From contig CM043948.1 in assembly GCA_014529385.2 (NCBI GenBank), forward strand, positions 22,985,451 through 23,049,450: a stretch of DNA of 64,000 nt, in the 5' to 3' direction. The stretch is from Adiantum capillus-veneris. Taxonomy: Eukaryota; Streptophyta; Polypodiopsida; Polypodiales; Pteridaceae. The notes under the pieces were generated by a model. That model saw nothing but the letters and a program-made list of their open reading frames with translations, had not been told where the DNA came from and ran no database searches. A program made the translations under genes and the position numbers. Below, one piece after another: positions 54,439 through 64,000 of this stretch; position 1 is the first letter of the stretch; each line of letters begins with the position of its first letter.

Positions 54439-55523
54439 TCAGATCGAGGCTCGGGACAGCATTTGCAAGTAGCCAGAGTCACCTGCTTAGATTGGAGTGA
54501 GATTCGACAGGTGATGACACGGCCCCAAATCCTGTGGGACAGCTCAAAGGGCTAGGTGTTCTCAGAATTTCATTCTGAGGTCATCTCGGCCACCGTTCGG
54601 CTTCAACAAAGATCTGCGCAGGCCATTTTCGACTACGTGGTCTTGGCGGGTGCAGATCCGACTCTGCAAATTTGGGGTTTCGGCCTACGACTGCAAGTGC
54701 TGAGGATATCTGCACTTCCAGAGTGCTGATTTGTGTCTATCTACACAACGAAGGATGGCTTACAGTTCTTGGAGGCGTGTCACATACGACACGGGCACAT
54801 CTACACACAGACTGTAGGCGACATCCACCAGTTCATCAGGTAGCTTGTGTTTGCTGCTTGATATTCCAGATTTCATCCTGACATTGCAGGTACTTCCACA
54901 TGGGATGTATTGTCAGAGATGATGTATGTCTGTTGAGGGTTTGCTGGCTGTGAGTCACGCAGCAAACAACCGCTGCAGCGGTTACAGCATACAATGGGAA
55001 ATTTGTGGATGTATGACTTTGTGGGAAGTCTATGTACTGTCAGATTTACTGCAGCCTTTGTTGAGGGTCGAGTGAGGTTTTATTGAGTTGGGTGATTCTC
55101 GTATGTTGAGATCCTTTTGGTGATACAGGTCTTGGAGCGATCCCTCGAGCACCCTTAGATAGGCAGCTAGGATGTATTGACTTTGAGTTAGACAGTTGGG
55201 ATTGCATCTTTGCTTTACTGCCATTAAGGCATTGTCGCAGTCTATGCTTACAAGATAGTGACACGACAGTGAGAGACAGTACAGTTGGAGGACAGGTTTA
55301 CCCACAGCTTACAGTGCTAGAGAGACAATGGTTTTTTGACCTGTTTTTGGTCTGTTTTTGAGTACACCAGAGCCATTTTACAAAGGAGACTCTGCCGAAA
55401 TTTCTACAGAATCTGAAGCTTTCTTGGTTCATTTGACAGGTTGATATTGGTTCAGAGGTCAGTTTACAGGGGAAACTCTGCCGAATTTTTCCCCAGGAAA
55501 GTAAACTACTGTGAAGCGTAGCT
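54439..55523 (+). other. Copia-2 leader between primer site and gag
   Basis: About 1.1 kb without an ORF that I can assign. This is long for a copia leader of a 5.5-kb element and may hold packaging signals or an insertion. Confidence 0.5.
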
Positions 55524-56371
55524 ATGGCTGGATCACAGGACACTGCTCTTTACAATATCAAGAAGCTGGATGGAACCAATTTCCCATTGTGGAAGAAGCA
55601 GATTGGCATGTGTTGGTACAAAAGAAGCAGATAAAACCTATAAAGCTCAAGGGGATAAAACCACAAGATATGGACAAAGATGAATGGAGAGAAATGGATG
55701 AATTGGCACTTTCTACCATTATGCTGACTTTGGTAGAAAGCGTTTACTTCAATGTAGCCGACGAGATGTCGGCTTATGAAGCATGGCCAAAGTTGAGTGA
55801 TCTTTATGAGAAGCAGAGTGAAGCTTCACAGGTATACTGGCTTAAGAAGCTTGTTGACTTGAAGATGAAAGAAGGGACACCTATGTCCAATCATCTGAAT
55901 GAATTCAACACCATCTACAGTCAGTTGTCAGCTCAAGGTGTCAAGTTTGATGAACCTGTTAGAGCTATGTTCCTGTTGATCACATTGCCGGAAAGTTGGG
56001 ACACTTTTCGCACAGCTTTGAGTAATTCTGCACCTCCAGATGGTTTGACCATAGCAGGTGGAGAAGGTAGTCTGCTTACTGAAGAAACCAACAAAAAGAC
56101 AATGGACAAAGGCAAAGGAATAGCCTTAGTTTTCAGGGGAAGGACCAAAGAAAAGTACAAAGGTGGAAAGAGGAATCAGTCTCGTAGCAAGTCCCGCAGT
56201 GCTAAAGGCAAGAGTGACATAGAATGCTACCATTGTGTCAAGAAGGGTCAAATGAAAAGAGACTGCAGAGAATGGAAAGCACAAAAAGGCAAAGAGAAAG
56301 CAGAAGACCATGGTGAGAAGAACAAGTCCTCAGTGAAGATTCAAGAAATAAATGTGACAAACAGTGGATGA
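55524..56371 (+). pseudogene. Copia-2 gag
   Basis: Starts MAGSQDTALYNIKKLDGTNF at 55524. A one-base frameshift near 55605 passes into VLVQKKQIKPIKLKGIKP. The UBN2/Retrotran_gag-type core follows (WREMDELALSTIMLTLVESV, AYEAWPKLSDLYEKQSEAS, EFNTIYSQLSAQGVKF, ITLPESWDTFRTAL). The nucleocapsid region is Arg/Lys-rich with a knuckle CYHCVKKGQMKRDC, where the His of CX2CX4HX4C is Gln. Gag ends with TGA at 56371, and pol resumes in another frame without a clear Met. Confidence 0.85.
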
Positions 56372-57774
56372 CAGTCTACTGTCAGGAGATATCTACTTCT
56401 TGAAAAATACAATGGACTCAGCTCTTCTTACAGCATCTGATGGAAATGCACTGAGTGACTGGATTATAGACTCAGGGGCATCACTTCATGTGTCTCCAAA
56501 CAAGGAGTGGTTTACCTCTTATGTGACCACTAAAGATCATGTTCGGCTAGGCAATGGGCAGACATGTGAGATATTAGGCGTTGGAGATGTTCAATTGAAG
56601 TTTTAGAATGGCTCTTCTTTCACACTGAAGAATGTGAGACATGTTCCCTCAATTACAAAGAGCTTGATCAGCACAGGTTTACTTGATGATGCTGGCTACG
56701 TCACCACTTTTGGACAGAACATGTGGAAGATATCCAAGGGTTCTATGACAGTAGCACATGGAGTAGAGTCTGGAGGACTTTACATGATTTATGTATCAAA
56801 TGTCTCTAAAAATGTAATCAATGTAACCGAGCAGCCGAAAGTTTCTTTGTGGCATAGCCGGTTAGGACATATGTCCAAGAAGGGAATGGAAATATTTTCT
56901 CGTTCTAGTTATTTGCCTGGCTTGTCATTTAATGATTTTGAATTCTATGAACATTGTCTGTATGGTAAGCAAACACAGCAGCCACATAAGTATAGAAGCA
57001 ATAGAAGAGATACACAGTTGGCACTTGTTCATAGTGATTTGTGTGGACCTATGCCTAACCTATCTCTAGGGGGAGCTTCTTACTTTATGACATTTATAGA
57101 TGATTACTCGAGGAAAGTCGTTTGTGACACTTGTGGAGAATCAGAGTGGAAAGAAGCTTAAATGCTTACGCACTGACAATGGTGGAGAGTATGTTTCAAA
57201 GGCCTTTCAGGACTTTTGTGAGTCAAAAGGTATAAAACGTGAACTTACTGCTCCTTACAATCCTCCTCAAAATGGTGTTGCTGAGAGGATGAATATGACC
57301 ATACAAGAGAAGGTCAGAAGTATGTTTTCTAATGCACAACTGCCAAATGGGTTTTGGGCTGAAGCTGTATCAACAGCTATTCATATCATAAATAGATCTC
57401 CTAGCAAGGTTTTGCAGAAGGATTCAGTGGCAGAGATGGTATGGTCAGGCAAAATGCCCTCATACAAGCATCTCAAAGTCTTTGGTTGCTTTGGTTGTGA
57501 GGCATATACTCATGTTCCAAAGGAATTTAGAAACAAACTTGAGCCAAAGAGTAGAAAGTGCATCTTTCTAGGCTATGGTAATTCTGGTGAGATGGGGTAC
57601 AGACTTTGGGATCCCGAATCCAGAAAGGTTTTCCGCAGCAATGATGTTCACTTTAATGAAGCCAAATATCATTCTAAACCAGAGAGGGTTGAGGAGATTA
57701 GAAGAGTTGTCTTCCAAGAAGATGGACCTGCACGTGCAAGACAAAATGTCAGGGCTCAAGAGGAGCAAGGATAG
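56372..57774 (+). pseudogene. Copia-2 protease and integrase
   Basis: The protease has WIIDSGASLHVS (D-S-G triad at 56469). A TAG near 56604 follows KLKF. Next come VRHVPSITKSLISTGLLDDAG, then the zinc-binding part LWHSRLGHMSKKGMEIF and YEHCLYGKQ, where the first Cys is Tyr. The core has LVHSDLCGPM (D1), MTFIDDYSRK, LRTDNGGEYVSKAF (D2) and NPPQNGVAERMN (E). A deletion at about 57113 removes the strand after DDYSRK. The end reads KCIFLGYGNSGEMGYRLWDP. An in-frame TAG follows at 57772. Confidence 0.85.
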
Positions 57775-57849
57775 GATAGAGTGGAACCACAGGTTGTGGG
57801 TGAGCCCGAGCCACCTATTTTGCGTAGATCTGGACGTATCACGTGACCT

Positions 57850-59453
57850 CCTGATAGGTTTGTTCCATCTATGAACTATGTCATGTTGACTGATTGCAAT
57901 GAGCCTTCATGTTACAAGGAAGCAATGCAAATGAAGGACTCCGAGAATTGGCAATTGCCCATGTAGTCAGAGATGACAGCTCTGCATAAAAACCAGACAT
58001 GGAAGCTAGTTAAATTACCACAGGGCAAAAAGGCTCTACCTTGTAAATGGTTTTACAGGTATAAGATCACCGCTCATGATAGTCAGCCAAAGTACAAAGC
58101 AAGGCTTGTTACCAAGGGCTTTAAGCAAGAACAAGGCATTGACTTTGATGAAGTCTTATCTCCGGTGGTCAAGATGACTACATTAAGATGATTTCTTGCA
58201 TTGGTTGCCATATTAGATTTGGTGTTGCACCAAATGGATGTCAAGACAGCGTTCTTGCATGGTGATTTAGATGTGGAAATTTACATGCAGCAGCCAGAAG
58301 GGTTTGTTGAGAAAGGCAAGGAAGATTTGGTATGCCAGTTGTTAAAGAGTCTTTATGGCTTAAAACAATCACCGAGGGCATGGTACCATAAGTTCCACAA
58401 GTTTATGCTTTCTCAAGGCTACAAACATAGTGAGTTCGATCACTGTCTATATACGAAGAAGGCTAAGGATGGCAGTTGGCTGATCCTTATTTTGTATGTG
58501 GATGGCATGTTGATTGTTGGCAAGCACTTGGAAGAAATTTCAGCTTTGAAGTCAAAGATGGCAAAATCGTTTGACATGAAAGACATGGGTGAGGCAAGTC
58601 ATATACTTGGTATGCGCGTGAGAGAGACAGATCAAAGAAGTTGATTTGGTTATCTCAAACAGAGTATATTGACAAGGTTTTGCAATGTTTCAATATGGAG
58701 AAGGGAAAGGCATTGAGTGTTCCATTGCCACCATATGTGAAACTTAGCAAACAAGATTGTCCTGTGTCTGAGGAAGAACAGGCTGAAATGGATAAGATTC
58801 CATATGCGTCTGCAGTGGGTAGTTTGATGTATGCAATGATTTCTACTCGCTCAGACATTGCATTTGCAGTGGGAGTAGTAAGTCGATACATGTCAAACCT
58901 AGGCAAGAAACATTGGGAGGCAGTGAAAGGAATATTGAGATACATGAAAGCTACAAAGAGTATGCGTATATGCTATGGGAGTCAGGAGCTAAGTGTAAAG
59001 GGTTTTACAGACTCAGATTATGCAGGTGACTTAGAAAATCGAAGGTCTACGTCAGGGTATGTCTTTACATTGGCTGGTGGAGCAATATCATGGCGTTCTA
59101 GATTACAAGATTGTGTTACTCAGTCTACTACAGAGGCTGAATATGTTGCAGCATCAGAGGCATGCAAAGAATCAATTTGGCTTATTCGACTAGTAACAGA
59201 TTTGGGAATCAAAGAAGAGATGCCTGTGTTATATTGTGATAGTCAAAGTGCTATACAATTGGCTCGCAATCCAGTTTATCACTCAAAGACAAAGCATGTG
59301 GATGTGAAGTATCATTTCATCAGGGAAATGCTTGAGGATAAGCAACTTCAGCTTTTCAAAGTTCACACCATAGAAAATCCTGCTGATCTACTTACAAAAG
59401 GACTTCCCTCAGAGAGCTTTGCGCATTTTCGCAAGCAGTTAGGTGTAGGGTAG
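57850..59453 (+). pseudogene. Copia-2 reverse transcriptase and RNase H
   Basis: RT reads KKALPCKWFYRYKI, ARLVTKGFKQEQGIDFDEVLSP, a TGA (probably from CGA) at 58189, QMDVKTAFLHGDLDVEIYMQQPEGF (motif A), SLYGLKQSPRAWY and LILYVDGMLIVGK. The box is Y-V-D-G (58495-58506) rather than YVDD, so the second catalytic Asp is lost. After a frameshift at about 58640, RNase H follows with FTDSDYAGDLENRRSTSGYV, TTEAEYVAASEA and YCDSQSAIQLARNPVYHSKTKHVDVKYH. It ends KQLGVG and TAG at 59453. Confidence 0.9.
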
Positions 59454-59530
59454 TACATCCCTTCTCTACATCTCTTGTATATTAGCTTGTATAGTAGCTT
59501 CTCTCACACTTAAAGTACCACATTGGACTT

Positions 59531-59542
59531 TAAGTGGGAGGT
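59531..59542 (+). promoter_or_regulatory. Copia-2 polypurine tract
   Basis: TAAGTGGGAGGT lies directly before the 3' LTR, the usual plus-strand primer of plant copia elements. Confidence 0.85.
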
Positions 59543-59734
59543 TGTTGGGGTATAAAGCCCAATGTGGTCGCCCAGGTAAGTGGGCGGGCCGCCAGGTATG
59601 TACACATATTCTTTTGTAAAAACCTAATAAGAACTCACTATGCTCTACACATTACAGTAGAGCGAGTTCACCATATTGTTGTGCTCTTCTTCTCGCACTC
59701 TCTCTCGCGTCGCACTTCCGCTCGTACTCCTTCA
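59543..59734 (+). repeat. Copia-2 3' LTR (192 bp)
   Basis: Identical to the 5' LTR except for four C/T differences near 59676, 59679, 59718 and 59733. It ends TTCA, followed by the TSD TAAGG. Confidence 0.95.
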
Positions 59735-60045
59735 TAAGGATAGAATGCAAAAATAAAATCAAGTATAGTTCCAAGATTTTCAAAAACACTAGTCCAAAAG
59801 GCACTTCAAAATTTGGAATCTTGATTAGATATTATGATTTTAGGCAAACCATGATGTGGAAAGACAACTTCAAGAAATAGAAGTGTAGCTTGATGTGTTG
59901 TGAGTGTTTTCTTACAAGGAATGAAGTATGCTTGTTTAGAAAAACAATCAATAATAGTCCAAATCATATTGGAAAACCAATAATAACAATCAATAATAGT
60001 CCAAATCATATTGGAAAACCAATAATAAAATCCATTGAAATGTAC
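59735..60045 (-). pseudogene. Gypsy integrase core, N-terminal part
   Basis: The minus strand reads TIIDCFSKQAYFIPCKKTLTTHQATLLFLEVVFPHHGLPKIIISNQDSKF in consecutive blocks, the VVVDRFSKMAHFIPC...HGLP-SIISDRDSKF region of gypsy integrases (first and second catalytic Asp; the first region is altered). A 40-bp tandem duplication (AAATCATATTGGAAAACCAATAAT) lies at 59955-60030. It joins 53500-54232 across the copia-2 insertion and is lost at about 60045, where LINE UTR sequence begins. Confidence 0.8.
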
Positions 60046-60660
60046 AACTTTTTACAGTGGGGCTACTCCAGATGACCCACCAAGTTACCTAGTCACACTC
60101 TCATTGGGGTATCCGTATTGATTGAGCCATGTATCTTAGTCACTCACAAGGCATGTATCTCAATCACTCACAAGGCATGTATCTTAGTCACTCACAAGGC
60201 ATGTGGATGCAAGATCATTGGGTTATCCGTATTGATTGAGCCATGTATCTTAGTCACTCACAAGGCATGTGGATGCAAGATCAAAAGCTACGGAGCAACA
60301 TTGAGTGACATTAAGCACACTTACCTTGAGAATTGACCATGGAGGACATTGAGGCCATACTATAGAGACCCATGAGAGAGTTCATGGAATGATCACCATC
60401 ATATACTTTCTCCATTGTGCACCTCATTAGCCTACATATGCTTGTATCCCTCCCCATATGATTTAACTTGATTTATCATGTGATGAGGATATTGATGATG
60501 ATGAGGATGTGGGTTAAAATGACATACCCATGCACTCTAGACCTAGCCTTTGTTACCCACACACTGTACTAGAGTTACACATGGATGTAAGCTTTTGGCC
60601 TCATAGGTCAATTTGGCCTTTTGAAGACGTTAATATACCATTTCATCTCGTCTCTTTCTA
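60046..60660 (+). mobile_element. LINE 3' UTR and 3' end
   Basis: Matches 52367-52744 and then continues to the LINE 3' end. GTATCTTAGTCACTCACAAGGCAT occurs as three close repeats near 60125-60200 and again at 60245. The terminal segment has the hairpin at 60605-60619 (AGGTCAATTTGGCCT), TTTTGAAGACGTTAATA and CATTTCATCTCGTCTC, so this copy has only a short TC-like tail. Confidence 0.7.
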
Positions 60661-61795
60661 ATGCAAGCTATGGCCCAAACAAATCAAATTTGGATAAGTT
60701 TTGCACAAATTCACACCAATTTTAACAATTGACAGTCTTTGATACAATACAAGTATCAAAATCAGTCAAGACTATTCCAAATCACTTGAAATTTGACACA
60801 TGCACTCTATTACTATCATAGATCAAAACCCCTTCAAAAATTTGAAGTTCCACGATAGGAGGTAATAAATGCAATTTTATCTCTTAGCCTAAAATGTAGA
60901 ATCTTTTCCAATTTCTTGATGTACACTAGATGTACACATTATCAACAGGTCCTTGACAAGTTTCATCGGATTTGGATCAATTTTCAAGTTTCTAGGCCAG
61001 AGCACACAAAAAACATTTGTTGAAGGTTGGTTGACCTCACAATGCATGCTTTTACCATTTGCTTGATGCTTGTGTATTCTTTGGAAGCTTCTTAATATAT
61101 GTGGCAAGGCCACTGATGATTTAAGTTGCTTTGTGTCTACTACAAATTTTTACATTTGGTCTCTATGCCATCTTTATCTTACTAGTCTTTTTCTTTGTTT
61201 GCTTTTACAATGCATGCTGAAGAAATTTTTCCAATCAAAAGGACCAAGGGGCTCACATGTGGACTCAGTGATTTAGGAACCTAATTATACACTCTCTTCC
61301 TCTCATGATCATGAGATGCCTTGGATGTAGGAACCCTAAACTTTATTTGAGATTTTTAAAAATTATGTAGCTTTTATTTTATTTCAATTTTATTTTAGAA
61401 TTTTTAACTCTAATATATATTGATAATTTTGGTTAGACCTTGTAAAATAATGTTTCAAGATTGTCATTTTCACAAATTTTCTATTTTTTGAAAAATATCA
61501 AAGTTTTTTCTCTAATTTATTCTCTTTGGTAACTTTTTGATACTTTTCTTTTTTCTTTTGGAGTTCTTAAATATTTAATTTTTCTTTCTTAGAGTTTTAT
61601 ATAGTTTTTAGAAGCTTTTTCTACATTTGTTTACGATTCTTTTGAATATTTTTCTATTTTTTTGGTGGCATGCTAGTGTTGATCTGGACTCTAGGCAAAC
61701 TTCGACTAGCCGAGTCTAGGTCAGCGCTTGACGTGGCACCATGTTTACAATGACAATGCACCATGCAGCATGATGCAAGAATCAATACGATCGAG
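60661..61795. other. AT-rich non-coding DNA
   Basis: About 1.1 kb with T-rich runs (61335-61670) and no recognised coding, RNA or transposon feature. Confidence 0.4.
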
Positions 61796-61960
<165 letters not shown>

Positions 61961-62086
61961 AATTTTAGCATCGTAAGAGCAATCCCAAAAGATCTTGAAA
62001 TCTATATGACGTGTCTTGAACTCAAGGCCTCAAATGTAATCTACAGCTTGGGCAATAGAAAGTTATCCCATTTCTTAAGTTTATGA

Positions 62087-62089
<3 letters not shown>

Positions 62090-62118
<29 letters not shown>

Positions 62119-62130
62119 ACGCACACACAG
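62090..62130. repeat. (CA)n microsatellite
   Basis: CA dinucleotides with CG interruptions. It precedes the plus-strand LINE. Confidence 0.85.
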
Positions 62131-62388
62131 AGTGTGTAAGCAAGGAGCTCCTCTCTTGAGAAAATGCAACATGCTGGATGAGACCAAACAAAAGATTATC
62201 CTTGTTAATAGTTGGATTTATTTAAGAGATAAAAAAATGTTTTTTGATATGAAGATCCCATTGATAGGCAAAAAATGTACATTACAAGGCATATGAGGAT
62301 AGGAACAAGAAAAACAAGGAGACCTCTCATGAAGAAGGAGAAGGCGAGTCCTTGAAGCAAATATGAATGCATGACCTATGAGTCTGAG

Positions 62389-63197
62389 TTAAAATTGAGC
62401 ATATGTTTTTGAAAGTGCAATGGATACCCATGGAATGTGGGGGTTGGCATAGATGAAATAACAAGCAAAGTTGGTGTTGTACTTCTTGTTGAAACTTGGG
62501 AGCATGATACACAAAGGATTAATGTTGGAGGATTACAATGTACATTCATTGATGTGGTAAAATAATCTAAAGTAGCAAAGAGGGCAAGGAGTGGTAGCAT
62601 GTATAATTAAGAAAGGACTGGAAGATTTTGTATCAATTGTGAAAGATGACCAGCACAAATGTTACGTATGAATGAAAAATGTGACACCAAAAAGAGCACT
62701 CATTTTTGTAGCCGGTTGCTAGATTACTCATCGTCATTCCCCCTTTCATGCTTGTATGGATAGAGATTAGCAATGTGTTGATTTAGAGCAGGACATTGCT
62801 TACTTTAAAGGCAAAGGTGATGTTATTGTCTTTGGAAATATAAATGCTCGCATGAAAACATTGCAACATGATACTCAACAATTTGATATGCCACACATTT
62901 CAAGGGAGTTGGAGAAAGTTCACTTGTATGGTCATACTTTGATGGATGAGAAAGAGATGAATCACTATGGAAAGTTACTTTTACACATTTGCAATAGCAC
63001 GTGTATGCTCATTGCCAATGGTGTAGCGTTATGGAGTGGAACTGATGGATTTACATGTAGAAAACACAATGGGGATAGTGTGATTGACTATATGATGCTA
63101 CTCTTCAAAACCATCATGTATCACATAAAGAATTTTATGATTGGACCTAAAAACCAGGCCATTGGACCTCATGTAATGACTTTACACGTGGAGAATT
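62389..63197 (+). pseudogene. LINE ORF2 endonuclease
   Basis: The plus strand starts LKLSICF-stop-KCNGYPWNVGVGIDEI, followed by VVLLVETWEHDTQRI (Glu motif). After a few stops it reads ALIFVAGCYI and SPFHACMDRD, then KGKGDVIVFGNINAR (the GD-NAR block with Asp changed to Asn) and the ORF 62852-63199 with NHYGKLLLHICNST, TGFTCR-like GFTCRKHNGDSVIDYMML and IGPHVMTLHV near the expected His. It is an APE-type endonuclease of the LINE-A kind. Several stops make it inactive. Confidence 0.7.
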
Positions 63198-63205
63198 AAT
63201 TAAGC

Positions 63206-64000
63206 ATGATACTCTCAGCCAAAAGGAAGAGAAGTTATCTCTTTTTATGGGCACCAATGTATATTGAAATTGTTAAGCTAAAGATATGGATGAAAAAGAT
63301 TCAATATGACGTGCCATTGGAAAGTAGATGGGAATATTTCAAGAAGGTTGCATACATACAAGGCATTGATTCAAAAGAAGAGAAGAACATGGAAAGTCAA
63401 ACACAAATTTTTTCAAGTCCAAGAAAAGACACGAGTATGTGGAGGATTTCGGAGAAACTTGAAGGGCAAGCGGGCTAAGAGTTTTTCTAAATTGAGTCTA
63501 ATGGATATGTACACACATTGTAGGCAACTATATGAGTGATCAAATGTTGGAAAGATGCCATTTTATGGTTCAATCCCATGTATGAAAGGCATTTGTTTTA
63601 CTATTGAGGATGTGTGACGGGCTTGAGAGTTTGGCCACTCGCAAAGCAAGAGAGCCTCAAGGTATCAAGCCGGAATGATTAAATGGATAGGAGGTTTTAC
63701 ACATGATTGGTTGTGTGATATACTCCACCTTGTACTTCAACATGGTATGCCTTGTGATTGGAGCACTAATTGGGTCAAGCCTTTGCATAAAGGAAGGGAT
63801 GTAAAGAATGTAAATAACTATTGGGTCTTTTATGGAAATTTTTTTTGGGTGCATAATGGAGATAAAATTAAGTGATTGAGCTAAAAACAATGGCAAGCAT
63901 GCAAAAGGACAACCGGGTTTCCATCAACACCATAGCACCATTGACCATCTTACTATTCTTTGTATCCTCATGGAGGAAAGCCGGTTGAAAGAATAGCGAT
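63206..64000 (+). pseudogene. LINE ORF2 reverse transcriptase, running off the window
   Basis: After the endonuclease, broken frames read MSWKMDR-like linker sequence and LHLVLQHGMPCDWSTNWVKPLHKGRDVKNVNNYWVF. The last matches the first RT block (LI-PLFKGGD..NYR) of LINEs. At the right edge GQPGFHQHHSTIDHLTILCILMEESRLKE corresponds to QARFRRGFSTLDQILTLRAM of LINE-A. The domain continues beyond 64000. Stops and frameshifts are frequent in 63480-63660. Confidence 0.65.

Larger units (their letters stand above)
54233..59734 (+). mobile_element. Complete Ty1/copia retrotransposon (copia-2), 5,502 bp
   Basis: Two 192-bp LTRs (54233-54424 and 59543-59734) differ at only four positions, all C/T transitions. 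The element is flanked by TAAGG at 54228-54232 and 59735-59739. A Met-tRNA primer site follows the 5' LTR and a polypurine tract precedes the 3' LTR. Gag, protease, integrase, RT and RNase H are all present on the plus strand. It is inserted into minus-strand gypsy integrase. Structure and TSD make this the best defined element of the window, although gag and pol carry frameshifts and stops. Confidence 0.95.

Noticed and set aside
60125-60270. CRISPR-like array (repeats of ATCTTAGTCACTCACAAGGCATG)
   Set aside because: Repeats are irregular, nearly without spacers, and part of a LINE 3' UTR in plant DNA.

Overview
The window looks like intergenic DNA from a large, repeat-rich plant nuclear genome. 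The evidence is Ty1/copia, Ty3/gypsy, CACTA, L1-type LINE and hAT-type remnants, very long GA/CA/TA microsatellites, and plant-style LTR retrotransposon primer sites. A Penelope-like reverse transcriptase and a piggyBac-style TTAA element are unusual for flowering plants, so a fern or other non-flowering plant is my guess; no marker here proves it. I found no convincing host protein gene, rRNA, tRNA or CRISPR array. Every long coding stretch belongs to a mobile element, and nearly all are broken.

Layout. 1-6.3 kb: a minus-strand LINE ('LINE-A') with a (TC)n 3' tail, interrupted by two hAT-type MITEs and an LTR-type insertion, each with clean target-site duplications. 6.4-9.9 kb: further, partly inverted, pieces of the same LINE family. 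9.9-16.5 kb: a nearly full-length, GC-rich, minus-strand L1 with ORF1 and ORF2; its RT catalytic motif is deleted. 16.8-27.0 kb: copia RT scraps and a plus-strand gypsy pol split by two tandem units of an LTR element whose internal ORF I cannot assign. 27.0-31.06 kb: a decayed minus-strand CACTA transposon with a recognisable terminus. 31.1-33.7 kb: an LTR-like direct-repeat pair and a second CACTA end.

33.9-42.4 kb: two ~2.2 kb direct repeats on either side of a Penelope-like RT, whose reading frame is interrupted by a 1,332-bp element with TTAA duplications. 42.4-47.2 kb: minus-strand gypsy gag with four zinc-knuckle motifs, a tRNA-Asp-type primer site and an LTR. 47.2-50.7 kb: a 5'-truncated copia with a 3' LTR. 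51.3-60.7 kb: LINE 3' sequence holding part of a minus-strand gypsy, which itself holds a complete 5.5-kb copia (192-bp LTRs, TSD TAAGG). 60.7-62.3 kb: AT-rich non-coding DNA and microsatellites. 62.4-64.0 kb: the 5' half of a plus-strand LINE ORF2, running off the window.

The most interesting items are the tandem LTR units with a conserved unassigned ORF, the Penelope-like unit with the in-frame TTAA insertion, and a LINE family whose 3' end carries a covarying hairpin followed by a TC microsatellite tail.
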